DNA of 38,316 bases, taken from NCBI GenBank assembly GCA_900546285.1, contig URCJ01000014.1:1-38316 (forward strand). Reading direction: 5' to 3'. Under the pieces are notes generated by a model. It was not told where the DNA came from. It made no database searches and worked only from the letters and a program-made list of their open reading frames with translations. This document shows positions 7,465 through 15,961 of the stretch, in pieces. The position numbers and the translations under genes are program-made. Each line of letters starts with the position of its first letter. The first letter of the stretch is position 1. This DNA is from an uncultured Solobacterium sp. Its GTDB lineage: Bacteria > Bacillota_I > Bacilli_A > Erysipelotrichales > Erysipelotrichaceae.

Positions 7465-9308
7465 TAGTCTGCTTTTACCTCTTGATCTTGGTATGCTTCA
7501 ATAATATCGCCTTCCTTGATATCGTTGAAGTTTTCAATAGTCATACCACATTCATAACCTTGTAATACTTCCTTAGCATCGTTTTCAAAACGCTTTAAAG
7601 AACCAAGTCTACCAGTATAGATAACAATACCATCTCTAATTAGACGACACTTACTATCTCTTACAATCTTACCCTCAGTTACCATAGTACCTGCAATTGT
7701 ACCAACCTTAGAAACCTTATAAGTCTTTCTAACTTCAGCTTGTCCAATTACAACTTCTTCATAAACTGGAGCCAACATACCCTTCATAGCTGCTTCCATT
7801 TCTTCTACGGCCTTATAGATAATGTTATGTAATCTGATTTCAACATTCTCTTCTTGAGCTTTCTTTCTTACATTAGCATCTGGTCTAACGTTGAAACCAT
7901 AGATAACGGCATGAGATACAGAAGCTAAGATAACATCCGATTCAGAGATTGAACCAGCAGCGCTTCTAATAACATTTACTCTTACGCCATCAACATCAAT
8001 CTTACTTAATGAAGATGCAACAGCTTCGGCAGTACCTTGAACATCTGACTTAACGATGACAGGAACTTCCTTGATTTCACCAGCCTCGATTTGAGCACTT
8101 AAATCGTCAAGAGACATAGCACTTGTTGCCTTTCTCTCTTTTTCAATACGCTTAGTATTTCTAGCAGCTGCGATAGCTCTAGCATCCTTATCATTTTCAA
8201 ATACCTTGAAGTTATCACCAGCAACCGGAACTTCATTTAAACCGATTACTTCAACTGGTGTACTTGGTGAGGCTTCCTTGATTTCTTCGCCCTTATCATT
8301 AGCCATTCTTCTAACCTTACCATAAGTTGTGCCAACTACAATTGAATCACCTTGTCTTAAAGTACCATTTTGTACTAGTAATGTACAAACAGGACCTCTA
8401 CCCTTATCAAGCTTAGCTTCAATAACAGTACCTGTAGCAGGCTTATTAGGATTGGCCTTTAAGTCCTTAACTTCAGAAACAACAAGAATTGTCTCTAGAA
8501 TATCCTTAACGCCTTCTCCAGTTTTAGCACTACAATTTACGAAAATTGTATCGCCACCCCATTCTTCAGGCATTAGACCCAAATCAGCTAAAGCACTCTT
8601 AACCTTATCCGGATTAGCACCTGGCTTATCCATCTTATTAACAGCGATAATAATTGGAACACCAGCAGCCTTAGAGTGGTCGATTGCTTCTCTTGTTTGA
8701 GGCATTACACCATCATCTGCCGCAACAACAATAATTGAAACATCAGTTACAGAAGCACCTCTAGCACGCATTGCGGTAAATGCTTCATGTCCTGGAGTAT
8801 CCAAGAAAGTAACCTTTTTGCCATTTACATCAACTTGATAAGCACCAATATGTTGCGTAATACCGCCAAATTCACCAGCAGTTACATTAGACTTTCTGAT
8901 TGTATCAAGAAGAGTTGTCTTACCATGGTCAACGTGACCCATGATAGTAACAATTGGAGCTCTTTCTCTTAAATCCTTTGGATCATCTTCAACATCATCA
9001 GCTAAAGATTCATCATCCTTTGGTTCTTCCTTAGTAGCCTCAATGCCATATTCCATACAAACAAGTTCAACATTCTCATCATCTAAAGGAGAATTAATAG
9101 TCATCATCTTGCCAAGCATGAAAAGTAACTTGATAATATCACTTGAATTCTTATTAATTTTGCCTGCAAGTTCAGAAACCGTAATACCATCAGAATAAGT
9201 AATGCTCTCTACTTTCTCAGTATTTTCCTTCTTACTTTCATTCCAATTAGCTTTATTGTTATTAGGCTTCTTGTTATTGATTCGCTTCTTATATGTTTGT
9301 TTTGCCAT
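7464..9308 (-). CDS. infB: Translation initiation factor IF-2
   Basis: 614-aa GTPase that places initiator tRNA on the 30S subunit and promotes subunit joining. GTP motifs are clear: G1 GHVDHGKT (residues 124-131), G3 DTPGH (170-174) and G4 NKMD, followed by domain II and the C-terminal initiator-tRNA-binding domain. The N-terminal region is short (about 115 residues before the G domain) and lysine/asparagine-rich, which makes this IF2 smaller than the B. subtilis one; this is typical of reduced Bacillota lineages. The start at 9308 has a strong AAGGAGGG site. It lies 10 nt after ylxQ in the operon. Confidence 0.98.
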   Translation of the reverse strand: MAKQTYKKRINNKKPNNNKANWNESKKENTEKVESITYSDGITVSELAGKINKNSSDIIKLLFMLGKMMTINSPLDDENVELVCMEYGIEATKEEPKDDESLADDVEDDPKDLRERAPIVTIMGHVDHGKTTLLDTIRKSNVTAGEFGGITQHIGAYQVDVNGKKVTFLDTPGHEAFTAMRARGASVTDVSIIVVAADDGVMPQTREAIDHSKAAGVPIIIAVNKMDKPGANPDKVKSALADLGLMPEEWGGDTIFVNCSAKTGEGVKDILETILVVSEVKDLKANPNKPATGTVIEAKLDKGRGPVCTLLVQNGTLRQGDSIVVGTTYGKVRRMANDKGEEIKEASPSTPVEVIGLNEVPVAGDNFKVFENDKDARAIAAARNTKRIEKERKATSAMSLDDLSAQIEAGEIKEVPVIVKSDVQGTAEAVASSLSKIDVDGVRVNVIRSAAGSISESDVILASVSHAVIYGFNVRPDANVRKKAQEENVEIRLHNIIYKAVEEMEAAMKGMLAPVYEEVVIGQAEVRKTYKVSKVGTIAGTMVTEGKIVRDSKCRLIRDGIVIYTGRLGSLKRFENDAKEVLQGYECGMTIENFNDIKEGDIIEAYQDQEVKAD

Positions 9309-9318
9309 ATACCCTCCT

Positions 9319-9603
9319 TTATTTATTTTCTATAAACAACTTTTTAAATCCTCTATCATAGACACCAACTATCTTCACCATCTTCTTTCCAAGACTTTCT
9401 GATAATTGTTCGCTACTATAAGTAGTTGTATAAGGAATATTGTAGTAATCACACTTTTTTATATATCTTTCTTTTGTCTTATCACTAGCATCATCCGCTA
9501 TAAACAAATACTGGCAAGTCTTGATATTCTCAAGAACCGATTCACCAAATTTAATTTTATTCGCCCTATATGCTAATCCCAGTAAAGAAAGAATTCTATC
9601 CAT
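9319..9603 (-). CDS. ylxQ: YlxQ, L7Ae-family RNA-binding protein
   Basis: 94-aa member of the ribosomal L7Ae/L30e/S12e family, beginning with a helix that contains LLGLAYRANKIKFGES, the typical kink-turn-binding region. The usual position of ylxQ between nusA/rnpM and infB in Bacillota supports the assignment. Its start overlaps the end of the upstream rnpM gene by 8 nt (9596-9603), so the two are probably co-translated. Kink-turn RNA binding is the known family property; its physiological target is not established. Confidence 0.9.
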   Translation of the reverse strand: MDRILSLLGLAYRANKIKFGESVLENIKTCQYLFIADDASDKTKERYIKKCDYYNIPYTTTYSSEQLSESLGKKMVKIVGVYDRGFKKLFIENK

Positions 9604-9853
9604 TAATCACCTTTTCTATTTCCTTATAAACTTCTTCATCCACATTCACTTCTAATGCACGAGATAAAAGATTTTTCTTTTTTGCGATTTCTAGAGCCTC
9701 TAAAGACTTCTTTAGATAAGCTCCCTTTCCATTCAACTTACCAGTTGTATCAACCTTAACCTCACCCTCAGGAGTTCTTACAATTCTAAGTAAGTCCTTC
9801 TTAGGCACAGATTCCCCACTAGCAAGACACTTACGCATCGGAATCTTTTTCAT
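9596..9853 (-). CDS. rnpM: YlxR/RnpM, RNase P modulator family
   Basis: 85-aa basic protein with the family motifs RKCLASGE near the N-terminus, DLLRIVR, and GKLNGKGAYL (the GRGAY signature in a Lys version). In other Bacillota YlxR binds the RNase P RNA and has been linked to transcription effects. It lies between nusA and ylxQ; its ATG shares its first base with the end of nusA (9853) and its end overlaps ylxQ. Assignment by motif and operon position is strong. Confidence 0.93.
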   Translation of the reverse strand: MKKIPMRKCLASGESVPKKDLLRIVRTPEGEVKVDTTGKLNGKGAYLKKSLEALEIAKKKNLLSRALEVNVDEEVYKEIEKVING

Positions 9854-11622
9854 TAGTTTTCCTCGTCGTAATATTCATCATATTCATCGAAATCAATGTC
9901 ATCATCATTGATCCATGAATCTTCCTCTAACTCTTCCTCTTGTTGTCTGATTTCCTCTAGTTCTTCTTCAGAATATGTAGGCTTAACATCCTCATCATAT
10001 TCCTTCTTCTCAAGGTTTTCGCCTCTTAATCTTCTATCGTCATCATCCTTCTTCTTACGCTTCTTAGTAACCTTTTCTTCCTTCTTACCAGCACCGGCAA
10101 AATCTTCAAACTTAGAAACATAATCAGTATGTGGAACTAACTTCTTAGATGGCTTAGATTCAGATTCGAGCCCAAGGTTCGAGTCCCCAGATTCGAGCCC
10201 AGATTCGAGCCCAGATTCAACCTCAGGTTCTTCTTCAACAACAGGTTCTTCAACTGCTGGAACCTCTTCCTTCTCAGCTTCTTCTAAAGATTCTTGGTTA
10301 GGAACATCTTCAATAGTTACTTCATCAAGAGTTTCTTCAAATTCAACAAAAGCATCATCATTTACAACTTCTTCTTCACCACTTTCAGCCTTACGCTTAG
10401 CAGCCTCTTCTTGAAGTTGTAAGAATTCCTTTTGTTCCTTTTCCTTCTTAATCTTTAATTGGTCTTCCTTAAAGAATGCCTCTTCGCTTTCAATATCAAC
10501 TCCAGCTTCTCTAACATCCTTTTCAGTCTTAATATCAATCTTACGATTAGTTAACTTATAAGCAAGCTTAACATTCTTACCCTTCTTACCAATTGCGATA
10601 GACAACTTATCATCATCAACTACAACACATAGAGGTCTTTGGTTACGCTTAATTAACTTTTCAAGTTCTTCTTCAGTTAAACTTGGATCAATCTTTTCAT
10701 TTGAATAGAAACAAGCCTTTACTTCAGCAGGTGCTAAAGCATTCTTAACTAATTCGCCAATATCATCATTCCATTCAAAGACATCAACCTTTTCGCCCTT
10801 AACTTCACTGATAACAGCTTGAACACGAGAACCTCTAGGACCAATACAAGAACCAATTGCGTCTACATCCTCATTACGAGAATAAACAGCCATCTTTGTT
10901 CTCTCACCAGCTTCTCTAGCAATAGCCTTGATTTCAACTAAACCTTGTTGAATTTCAGGAACTTCCTTTTCAAATAATCTTTCAACAAACTTAGCATCAG
11001 CTCTACTCAATACTACTTGAGAACCCTTTGTTGACTTAGAAACTTCCTTGATAATAGCCTTAATAGGATTGCCTTCTCTATATACTTCACCAGGAATTTG
11101 ATCACTCTTCTTTAAGATAGCAAAAGTATTTTTGATATCAACAAGAACAAACTTTTCCTCAACTGTTTCAATAACACCTGAGATTAAATCATACTCCTTA
11201 TCCTTGTATTCATCATAAACTCTTTGTTTATCAAACTCTTTAGTCTTTTGTTTAAGCATATTCTTGGCAACATTGATTGCAGTTCTACTAATTTCAGCGA
11301 AATTAATTTCCTCTTCAATAGTATCGCCAACCTTAACATCAGGCTTAATTTCCTTAGCATCAGAATATAAAATGTCTAATGTTTCATCAAAAGTATCTGA
11401 ATCATCATCAACAACTAACAATTCATGATAAGCTTGAATACCCTTACTATCAATCTCAACTCTTACCTTAGCAGCAGGAGCATCAACATGATTTTGGTAT
11501 GTCTTTATAATTGCTTCCTTTAATGTTTCAATCACGAATTCAGCTGGAATCTTACGTTCTTCTTCGAATAAACGCATACCTTCCAAAAAGTTCTTGTTGT
11601 TTTTTAAATTAACGCCATTCAT
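9853..11622 (-). CDS. nusA: Transcription factor NusA with long acidic C-terminal extension
   Basis: 589-aa transcription elongation/termination factor. Residues 1-130 are the RNA polymerase-binding domain, about 145-210 the S1 domain, and KH1 and KH2 follow with IGPRGSR (near 260) and IAIGKKGKN (near 345). A compact Bacillota NusA ends near residue 370-375; here about 210 further residues follow, very rich in Glu and Asp, with a Lys-rich patch (TKKRKKKDDDD). The extension contains the tandem ESGLESGLESG run encoded by the dispersed 12-bp repeat at 10161-10219. The start is supported by AAGGAGAAG. It is the second gene of the operon, 15 nt after rimP. Confidence 0.96.
   Translation of the reverse strand: MNGVNLKNNKNFLEGMRLFEEERKIPAEFVIETLKEAIIKTYQNHVDAPAAKVRVEIDSKGIQAYHELLVVDDDSDTFDETLDILYSDAKEIKPDVKVGDTIEEEINFAEISRTAINVAKNMLKQKTKEFDKQRVYDEYKDKEYDLISGVIETVEEKFVLVDIKNTFAILKKSDQIPGEVYREGNPIKAIIKEVSKSTKGSQVVLSRADAKFVERLFEKEVPEIQQGLVEIKAIAREAGERTKMAVYSRNEDVDAIGSCIGPRGSRVQAVISEVKGEKVDVFEWNDDIGELVKNALAPAEVKACFYSNEKIDPSLTEEELEKLIKRNQRPLCVVVDDDKLSIAIGKKGKNVKLAYKLTNRKIDIKTEKDVREAGVDIESEEAFFKEDQLKIKKEKEQKEFLQLQEEAAKRKAESGEEEVVNDDAFVEFEETLDEVTIEDVPNQESLEEAEKEEVPAVEEPVVEEEPEVESGLESGLESGDSNLGLESESKPSKKLVPHTDYVSKFEDFAGAGKKEEKVTKKRKKKDDDDRRLRGENLEKKEYDEDVKPTYSEEELEEIRQQEEELEEDSWINDDDIDFDEYDEYYDEEN
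10161..10219 (-). repeat. Intragenic 12-bp tandem repeat, copy in nusA
   Basis: Units of CAGATTCGAGCC (plus strand) occur at 10161, 10188 and 10200, with a diverged unit AAGGTTCGAGTC between the first two and a partial unit at 10212. They encode ESGLESGLESG and a diverged DSNLGLES, at about residues 468-488. The block is visibly richer in G+C than its surroundings. Confidence 0.85.
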
Positions 11623-11637
11623 AATAATTCTTCTCCT

Positions 11638-12072
11638 TTAAAATTTAACGGCATAACGTACAGCTTTAACATCGCTGTAATTGATCTTAATTGTTTTAGA
11701 AATATTCTTTTCCATAGTCTTCAAAGTAATAACAGCACCATCGAAATCCTCTAGGTCACCATAATACTTAAAACCCTTACCCTTAACATGGATATATGAG
11801 CCAATCGCCTCTTTTAGTTCATCAGCATTTCTAATCTTCTTCTCAATACCACATGAACTTACATCTAGCATATAAGCATCCATATCATCGTCATACTTAT
11901 CCATGATCTCTGACACTTTCTTAGATATTTCTTCAATCTCATTCATATCCAATGAAGCATCAATTGATACGTGCAAAATGTTATTCTTTTTTTCATAATA
12001 ACATTCATATAGCTTAAACCCTAGTAGGTCTAGTTCATAAGCTAGCTTTTCGTTTAATTCTTTAATTTCCAC
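11638..12072 (-). CDS. rimP: Ribosome maturation factor RimP
   Basis: 144-aa protein needed for 30S maturation, with an N-terminal RimP domain and a C-terminal Sm-like barrel. Recognisable parts are the segment MDAYMLDVSSCGIEKKI, corresponding to the family's LEVSSPG-type motif, and YIHVKGKGFKYYGDLEDFDGAVITL. The start is a GTG at 12072 with a GAGGTAG ribosome site 5 nt upstream. It is the first gene of the nusA-infB operon, the standard Bacillota order. Divergence from the consensus SSPG to SSCG is noted. Confidence 0.93.
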   Translation of the reverse strand: MEIKELNEKLAYELDLLGFKLYECYYEKKNNILHVSIDASLDMNEIEEISKKVSEIMDKYDDDMDAYMLDVSSCGIEKKIRNADELKEAIGSYIHVKGKGFKYYGDLEDFDGAVITLKTMEKNISKTIKINYSDVKAVRYAVKF

Positions 12073-12092
12073 ATTCTACCTCTAAACAATAA

Positions 12093-12119
12093 ATTAAGCA
12101 GAGATTTCTCTCTGCTTAT
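12093..12119 (-). terminator. Terminator between the CPBP gene and rimP
   Basis: TAAGCAGAGA and TCTCTGCTTA form a 10-bp stem around a short T/C loop, followed by an A/T-rich tail. It sits between two same-strand genes, so it should end CPBP transcripts; read-through into rimP is possible because no clear rimP promoter is visible between them. Confidence 0.75.
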
Positions 12120-12146
12120 TTACACAACAATATTAACAAATTTCCC

Positions 12147-13067
12147 TTAAAATTTCAACAATGTTATCAAAGTAGTATGCATAACAAACAATAATAAGGC
12201 GATAATCACAAAAATATTTGATAAAAAGAACTTAATAGCCCTTTTAGAAGAATCGGAACTTCCGATTGAAATGATATTATATTTTTTACTAAATACTAGA
12301 ATAATAGCTAAAATCAACAATATCGCAATAAAGACCAATGAGAAGATACTATACTTTTCAGGCACTAAAGCGAAAGCACATAACAAGGCGTTACCCATAA
12401 TGTGTGTAAATAATGATGGTCTAATTGACTTATAAGTTAAAGTCATCTTTGCCAATAAATAACCCATCACAAAACTTGGAATCATCTCACTAATAGAAGC
12501 ATGGGCTAAAGTATAGACAATTGTTGTCATCATAAGCGCAAAATATCTTCCATATTTACTTAACGAATTAAGTAAAACACCTCTAAAGGCATATTCCTCT
12601 AATAAGGGTGATAAGAAAATGAAAGTAAACAAATAAATAGGACTGTCAACTAATATTTCATTAAAGACAATGCCAACATCCGAAAGCATTATGCCTTGTA
12701 CACCTAATAGTTTTGTGATGATTGTATTCACATATAAGGCAGCTGCAACAAAGCCAAAATAAACTACAAAGTTAATTAAATAATCACTTAAATCAATTTC
12801 GGTCTTCTTTGTGAATTCTTTTAAATTAGTACCAAATACTCTTCTAACTATCATAAAAGGAAAAACAGTACCTATAATTAAACCTATAAAAGAAATAATA
12901 AAAGAAAACTTTGGATTATCAATCCTTGGAAATAAGCCATTTTCAACACAAACCTTAGCGCCAATAGGCATAAAAATTACAACCAAGGCATATATCATCA
13001 AAGCAATGCCAACGATTGAAAATTGTTTTTTTACATAATTTTGAGAAACGGTCTTTTTATTTGCCAT
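12147..13067 (-). CDS. CPBP family intramembrane glutamic endopeptidase
   Basis: 306-aa polytopic membrane protein with about eight hydrophobic segments. The CPBP (Abi/Rce1-like) motifs are present: LLEEYAFRG (Glu157, Glu158, Arg162 from this start), then LAHASISE and MGNALL. Family members cleave or sort membrane peptides, and some protect against bacteriocins; the substrate here is unknown. An upstream in-frame ATG at 13085 exists, but a perfect TATAAT on the minus strand (13074-13079) lies inside that extension exactly 6 nt before the ATG at 13067. I therefore choose MANKKTVSQ as the true, probably leaderless, start. It is divergent from the FAD dehydrogenase. Confidence 0.87.
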   Translation of the reverse strand: MANKKTVSQNYVKKQFSIVGIALMIYALVVIFMPIGAKVCVENGLFPRIDNPKFSFIISFIGLIIGTVFPFMIVRRVFGTNLKEFTKKTEIDLSDYLINFVVYFGFVAAALYVNTIITKLLGVQGIMLSDVGIVFNEILVDSPIYLFTFIFLSPLLEEYAFRGVLLNSLSKYGRYFALMMTTIVYTLAHASISEMIPSFVMGYLLAKMTLTYKSIRPSLFTHIMGNALLCAFALVPEKYSIFSLVFIAILLILAIILVFSKKYNIISIGSSDSSKRAIKFFLSNIFVIIALLLFVMHTTLITLLKF

Positions 13068-13073
13068 AGAGCA

Positions 13074-13079
13074 ATTATA
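13074..13079 (-). promoter_or_regulatory. -10 box of the CPBP gene, predicted leaderless
   Basis: TATAAT on the minus strand followed by TGCTCT and the ATG at 13067. No ribosome site lies between box and ATG, and no convincing -35 hexamer is visible. Confidence 0.5.
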
Positions 13080-13138
13080 TACCATTATCTTCCATATCTA
13101 TTAAAAAGACTTTACTTTATGCACAAAGAAAATATCAG

Positions 13139-13144
13139 TATAAT
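13139..13144 (+). promoter_or_regulatory. -10 box of the FAD dehydrogenase gene, predicted leaderless
   Basis: TATAAT followed by GTTAAT and the ATG at 13151, the same 6-nt spacing as the divergent CPBP gene. The -35 region is weak and no ribosome site precedes the start. Confidence 0.5.
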
Positions 13145-13150
13145 GTTAAT

Positions 13151-14716
13151 ATGATTTTAGTAAGTGAAATAAAACTAGGGCTTCATGAAGATGAAAAGAT
13201 TCTAAAGAAGTTACTAATAAAGAAATTAAATATTAAAGAAAGCGATCTTATAAGCTACAGCATTCATAAAAAGAGTATTGATGCACGTAAGGAAGCTATA
13301 TACAAAGTTCAATTATTGGCTGAAGTAAAAAATGAACAACGTTATCTAAAACTTAAAAATGTAAGTTTATATAAACCTATTGATACTAAAGCTACCATTA
13401 TTGAAAGCGATATAAGACCAATTGTTGTAGGATATGGGCCAAGCGGTATCTTTGCCACATATCGTTTAGTTGAAGCAGGATTAAAGCCAATTGTCATTGA
13501 AAAAGGAAAGAGAATCAAAGATAGAGCCAAAGATGTAGAACAATTCTTTAAAACAGGAGAACTAGATGTTAATAGTAATGTTCAATTTGGTGAAGGCGGT
13601 GCAGGTACCTTCTCAGATGCTAAGTTAACCACTAGAATCAAAGACCCTTTCATTGACTACATCCTAGATGTCTTTATTAAATTCGGTGGTGATGAATCTA
13701 TTAAATACACACCACACAGTCATATTGGAACTGATAATATAAGAATTATTATCGAACAGATTACTGATTATTTAATTGAAAAAGGTACTACTTTCTATTT
13801 TGAAGAACAGTTAGAAGAATTATTGTTAGATGATAATCATAAAGTAACCGGCATTAAAACTAATAAACAAAGCATCACATCCCCTATTTGTCTTTTGGCA
13901 ATAGGACATAGCTCTTATGAAACAATTAAGAACCTAGATAAACAAGGCGTTCATATCTCTGCTAAAGACATGGCCATTGGCTTTAGAGTAGAACATCCTC
14001 AAAGTTTAATTGATGACAACCAAGGTGGTGATGGAATACATGCTTGTGAATATTTCTTAAGATACAAAGATACTAAAGGCGTTTATTCATTTTGCATGTG
14101 CCCAGGTGGTATGGTAATACCTGCATCAAGTGATAAAGAAAGAATTGTTACTAATGGTATGTCATATGCAGCTAGAAACTCTGGCATTGCTAATTCAGCT
14201 ATTCTTATTCAAGTTAATAAGGAGGAATACTGGGGCTCGAATCTGGGCTCGAAACTGGGCTCGAATCTGGGTGGCTTTGAATATCTTAAGTATTATGAAC
14301 AAAAGGCTTATGAGATATCAAATTCATACAGGGCACCTGCTTGCAATATTAAAGATTACATAAATAACGAATTAAACGAATTAAATTTTGAGTCTTCTTA
14401 TCCTTTAGGTACAACTTTATTTAACTTCAACAATTTCTTTAAAGAAGAAGATAATGAAATCTTTAAGAAAGCCTTATTATTCTTTGATACCAAGATTAAA
14501 GGCTTTGTAGACAAGGGCATTATGGTAGGACCTGAAACTAGAAGTAGCTGTCCAGTTAGAATCGATAGAGATATAAAGCTAGAATCAATTAACACAAGTG
14601 GCCTATATCCAAGTGGTGAGGGAGCAGGCTATGGTGGCGGCATTATGTCTTGTGCATTAGACGGCATAAGATGTGCTAATAAAATTCTAGAAAACATCAC
14701 TCACAATTCACTTTAA
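13151..14716 (+). CDS. FAD-dependent dehydrogenase (uncharacterised COG2509-type)
   Basis: 521-aa flavoprotein with a roughly 85-aa N-terminal domain, then a Rossmann FAD-binding motif VVGYGPSGIFATY (residues 92-104) and ending in LYPSGEGAGYGGGIMSC, the FAD-contacting C-terminal motif. The stretch VQFGEGGAGTFSDAKLTT is characteristic of this family, which is widespread in anaerobic Bacillota and has no known substrate. A linker at about residues 361-374 (GSNLGSKLGSNLGG) is encoded by three units of the dispersed 12-bp repeat and looks like a recent in-frame insertion. The gene appears to be transcribed from a -10 box touching the start codon. It is followed by an htrA gene whose ribosome site overlaps a hairpin. 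Confidence 0.88.
   Translation: MILVSEIKLGLHEDEKILKKLLIKKLNIKESDLISYSIHKKSIDARKEAIYKVQLLAEVKNEQRYLKLKNVSLYKPIDTKATIIESDIRPIVVGYGPSGIFATYRLVEAGLKPIVIEKGKRIKDRAKDVEQFFKTGELDVNSNVQFGEGGAGTFSDAKLTTRIKDPFIDYILDVFIKFGGDESIKYTPHSHIGTDNIRIIIEQITDYLIEKGTTFYFEEQLEELLLDDNHKVTGIKTNKQSITSPICLLAIGHSSYETIKNLDKQGVHISAKDMAIGFRVEHPQSLIDDNQGGDGIHACEYFLRYKDTKGVYSFCMCPGGMVIPASSDKERIVTNGMSYAARNSGIANSAILIQVNKEEYWGSNLGSKLGSNLGGFEYLKYYEQKAYEISNSYRAPACNIKDYINNELNELNFESSYPLGTTLFNFNNFFKEEDNEIFKKALLFFDTKIKGFVDKGIMVGPETRSSCPVRIDRDIKLESINTSGLYPSGEGAGYGGGIMSCALDGIRCANKILENITHNSL
14232..14272 (+). repeat. Intragenic 12-bp tandem repeat, copy in the FAD dehydrogenase gene
   Basis: Three tandem units GGCTCGAATCTG, the middle one with one change (GGCTCGAAACTG), start at 14234, 14246 and 14258. 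They are read as Gly-Ser-Asn/Lys-Leu, a different frame from the nusA copy. Confidence 0.88.
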
Positions 14717-14728
14717 ATTCACATTATT

Positions 14729-14763
14729 CCTCCTATAATAGTCAATGTATAGGAGGTTTTTAT
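14729..14763 (+). promoter_or_regulatory. Hairpin containing the htrA ribosome site; likely terminator of the upstream gene
   Basis: CCTCCTATA (14729-14737) and TATAGGAGG (14748-14756) are perfect 9-bp arms, followed by a T-rich stretch, so the structure can end upstream transcripts. The right arm holds the AGGAGG ribosome site of htrA. A TATAAT at 14734-14739 would start a transcript that has lost the left arm and leaves the ribosome site open. Confidence 0.65.
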
Positions 14764-14767
14764 TTAT

Positions 14768-15868
14768 ATGAAACTAGGAATTAAACAAATAATTATTATC
14801 TTCCTTGTTGCCCTACTTGGAGGAGCATGTGGTACTTATGGTATCTATGAGCTAACTTATAAAAATAATACTGATGAAAACAAAGAAATTACAAGTGAAG
14901 TCCAATACACTAATAATGAAAGTGGCGTTTATGAAAAAGTTGTTGCGAAAGCGATTGATTCAGTGGTTCAAATCACAAGTAAAGCTCAAACTAACAATTC
15001 ATTCTTTGGCTCTTATGAATCTACATCTTTAGGATCTGGCGTTATTATCTCTGAAGATGGTTATATTGTAACTAATAATCATGTCATCAGTGGCGCTACT
15101 AACGTATCAGTGGAACTAAATGATGGTACAACATACGACGCAACTATCGTAGGAAGTGATGCTAAAACTGACTTAGCATTATTAAAGATTGAAGCTAGTG
15201 GTCTAAAATATTCCAAGATGATCGATTCTGATGAATTAAATCTAGGACAAGAAGTAGTAGCCATTGGTAATTCATTAGGTGAGGGTACAAGCTCTACTAA
15301 TGGCATTATCTCAGCCTTAAATAGAGATGTTACTATCAGTAACTATTCAATGAACCTAATCCTAACAAATGCCCAAGTTAATAATGGTAACTCAGGTGGC
15401 GGTCTATTTGACTTAAATGGTAATCTAGTTGGTATTGTAAACGCCAAGATATCATCAAGTGCTAATGCTAGTGCAACTGTTGAAGGCATGGGCTATGCAA
15501 TTCCTTCTAATACTGTTAAAGAAATTGTTGAAGAATTAAAGACTAACGGCTATGTTAAAAACCGTGCAACCTTAGGTGTTAAAGTTATTACCGACTCTAA
15601 TTATCTTCAATACAATGGCTATACAAATGCCGGTGCTTTAGTAGGCGAAGTAGTTAAAGGTGGTGCTGCTGATAAGGCAGGCATTAAAGCTGGTGATTTA
15701 ATTGTTGCGATAAACGATACAAAAGTATCTTCATTCTCAGAATTATCTAAATTACTAGATGGCTACGGAATTGGCGATACAATAAGTGTTACAGTTTCTC
15801 GAGATAATCAAATGAAGACCTTTGAAGTCACGCTTGTTGAAAGCGTAGTTGAAAGCAGTGAGAAGTAG
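14768..15868 (+). CDS. htrA: HtrA/DegP-like membrane-anchored serine protease
   Basis: 366-aa envelope quality-control protease. An N-terminal membrane anchor spans residues about 6-25, with a cysteine in GGACGTYG, so a lipobox-like processing site cannot be excluded. The trypsin-like domain carries the triad His105 (VTNNHVIS), Asp135 (DAKTDLALLK) and Ser209 (NNGNSGGGLF). A single PDZ domain follows at about 262-357. Length and architecture match HtrA of other Bacillota. The start has a perfect AGGAGG site 11 nt upstream, which is also part of a hairpin. A strong terminator overlaps the stop. Confidence 0.94.
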   Translation: MKLGIKQIIIIFLVALLGGACGTYGIYELTYKNNTDENKEITSEVQYTNNESGVYEKVVAKAIDSVVQITSKAQTNNSFFGSYESTSLGSGVIISEDGYIVTNNHVISGATNVSVELNDGTTYDATIVGSDAKTDLALLKIEASGLKYSKMIDSDELNLGQEVVAIGNSLGEGTSSTNGIISALNRDVTISNYSMNLILTNAQVNNGNSGGGLFDLNGNLVGIVNAKISSSANASATVEGMGYAIPSNTVKEIVEELKTNGYVKNRATLGVKVITDSNYLQYNGYTNAGALVGEVVKGGAADKAGIKAGDLIVAINDTKVSSFSELSKLLDGYGIGDTISVTVSRDNQMKTFEVTLVESVVESSEK

Positions 15869-15886
15869 TTATACTACTTCTTTTCA
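15861..15886 (+). terminator. htrA terminator
   Basis: AGAAGTAGT and ACTACTTCT pair perfectly around TAT, followed by a T-rich tail. The hairpin includes the htrA stop codon. Confidence 0.88.
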
Positions 15887-15893
15887 TTTGTAT

Positions 15894-15922
15894 TTTACAT
15901 GTAGAAGTGTTATAAATATATT
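15894..15922 (+). promoter_or_regulatory. Probable vegetative promoter of htpG
   Basis: TTTACA at 15894-15899 and TATATT at 15917-15922 are separated by 17 bp; the -10 box overlaps the left arm of the CIRCE operator, so bound HrcA would block it. TATAAA at 15911-15916 is an alternative -10 with poorer spacing. Confidence 0.6.
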
Positions 15923-15947
15923 AGCACTCTGAATATATGAGTGCTAA
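15921..15947 (+). promoter_or_regulatory. CIRCE operator (HrcA binding site)
   Basis: Perfect consensus: TTAGCACTC, a 9-bp spacer, GAGTGCTAA. It lies between the promoter and the ribosome site of htpG. The heat-shock repressor HrcA binds CIRCE in Bacillota, normally at groE and dnaK operons. Confidence 0.97.
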
Positions 15948-15961
15948 AGGAGTGAAAATGT

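Noticed and set aside
10161..10219. Possible CRISPR or coding-level peptide repeat
   Set aside because: Units are tandem without spacers, and the same DNA is read in two different frames in different genes, so it is a DNA repeat rather than CRISPR or a conserved peptide.
13068..13085. Longer N-terminus of the CPBP protein
   Set aside because: The extension contains the gene's own TATAAT box 6 nt before the internal ATG.
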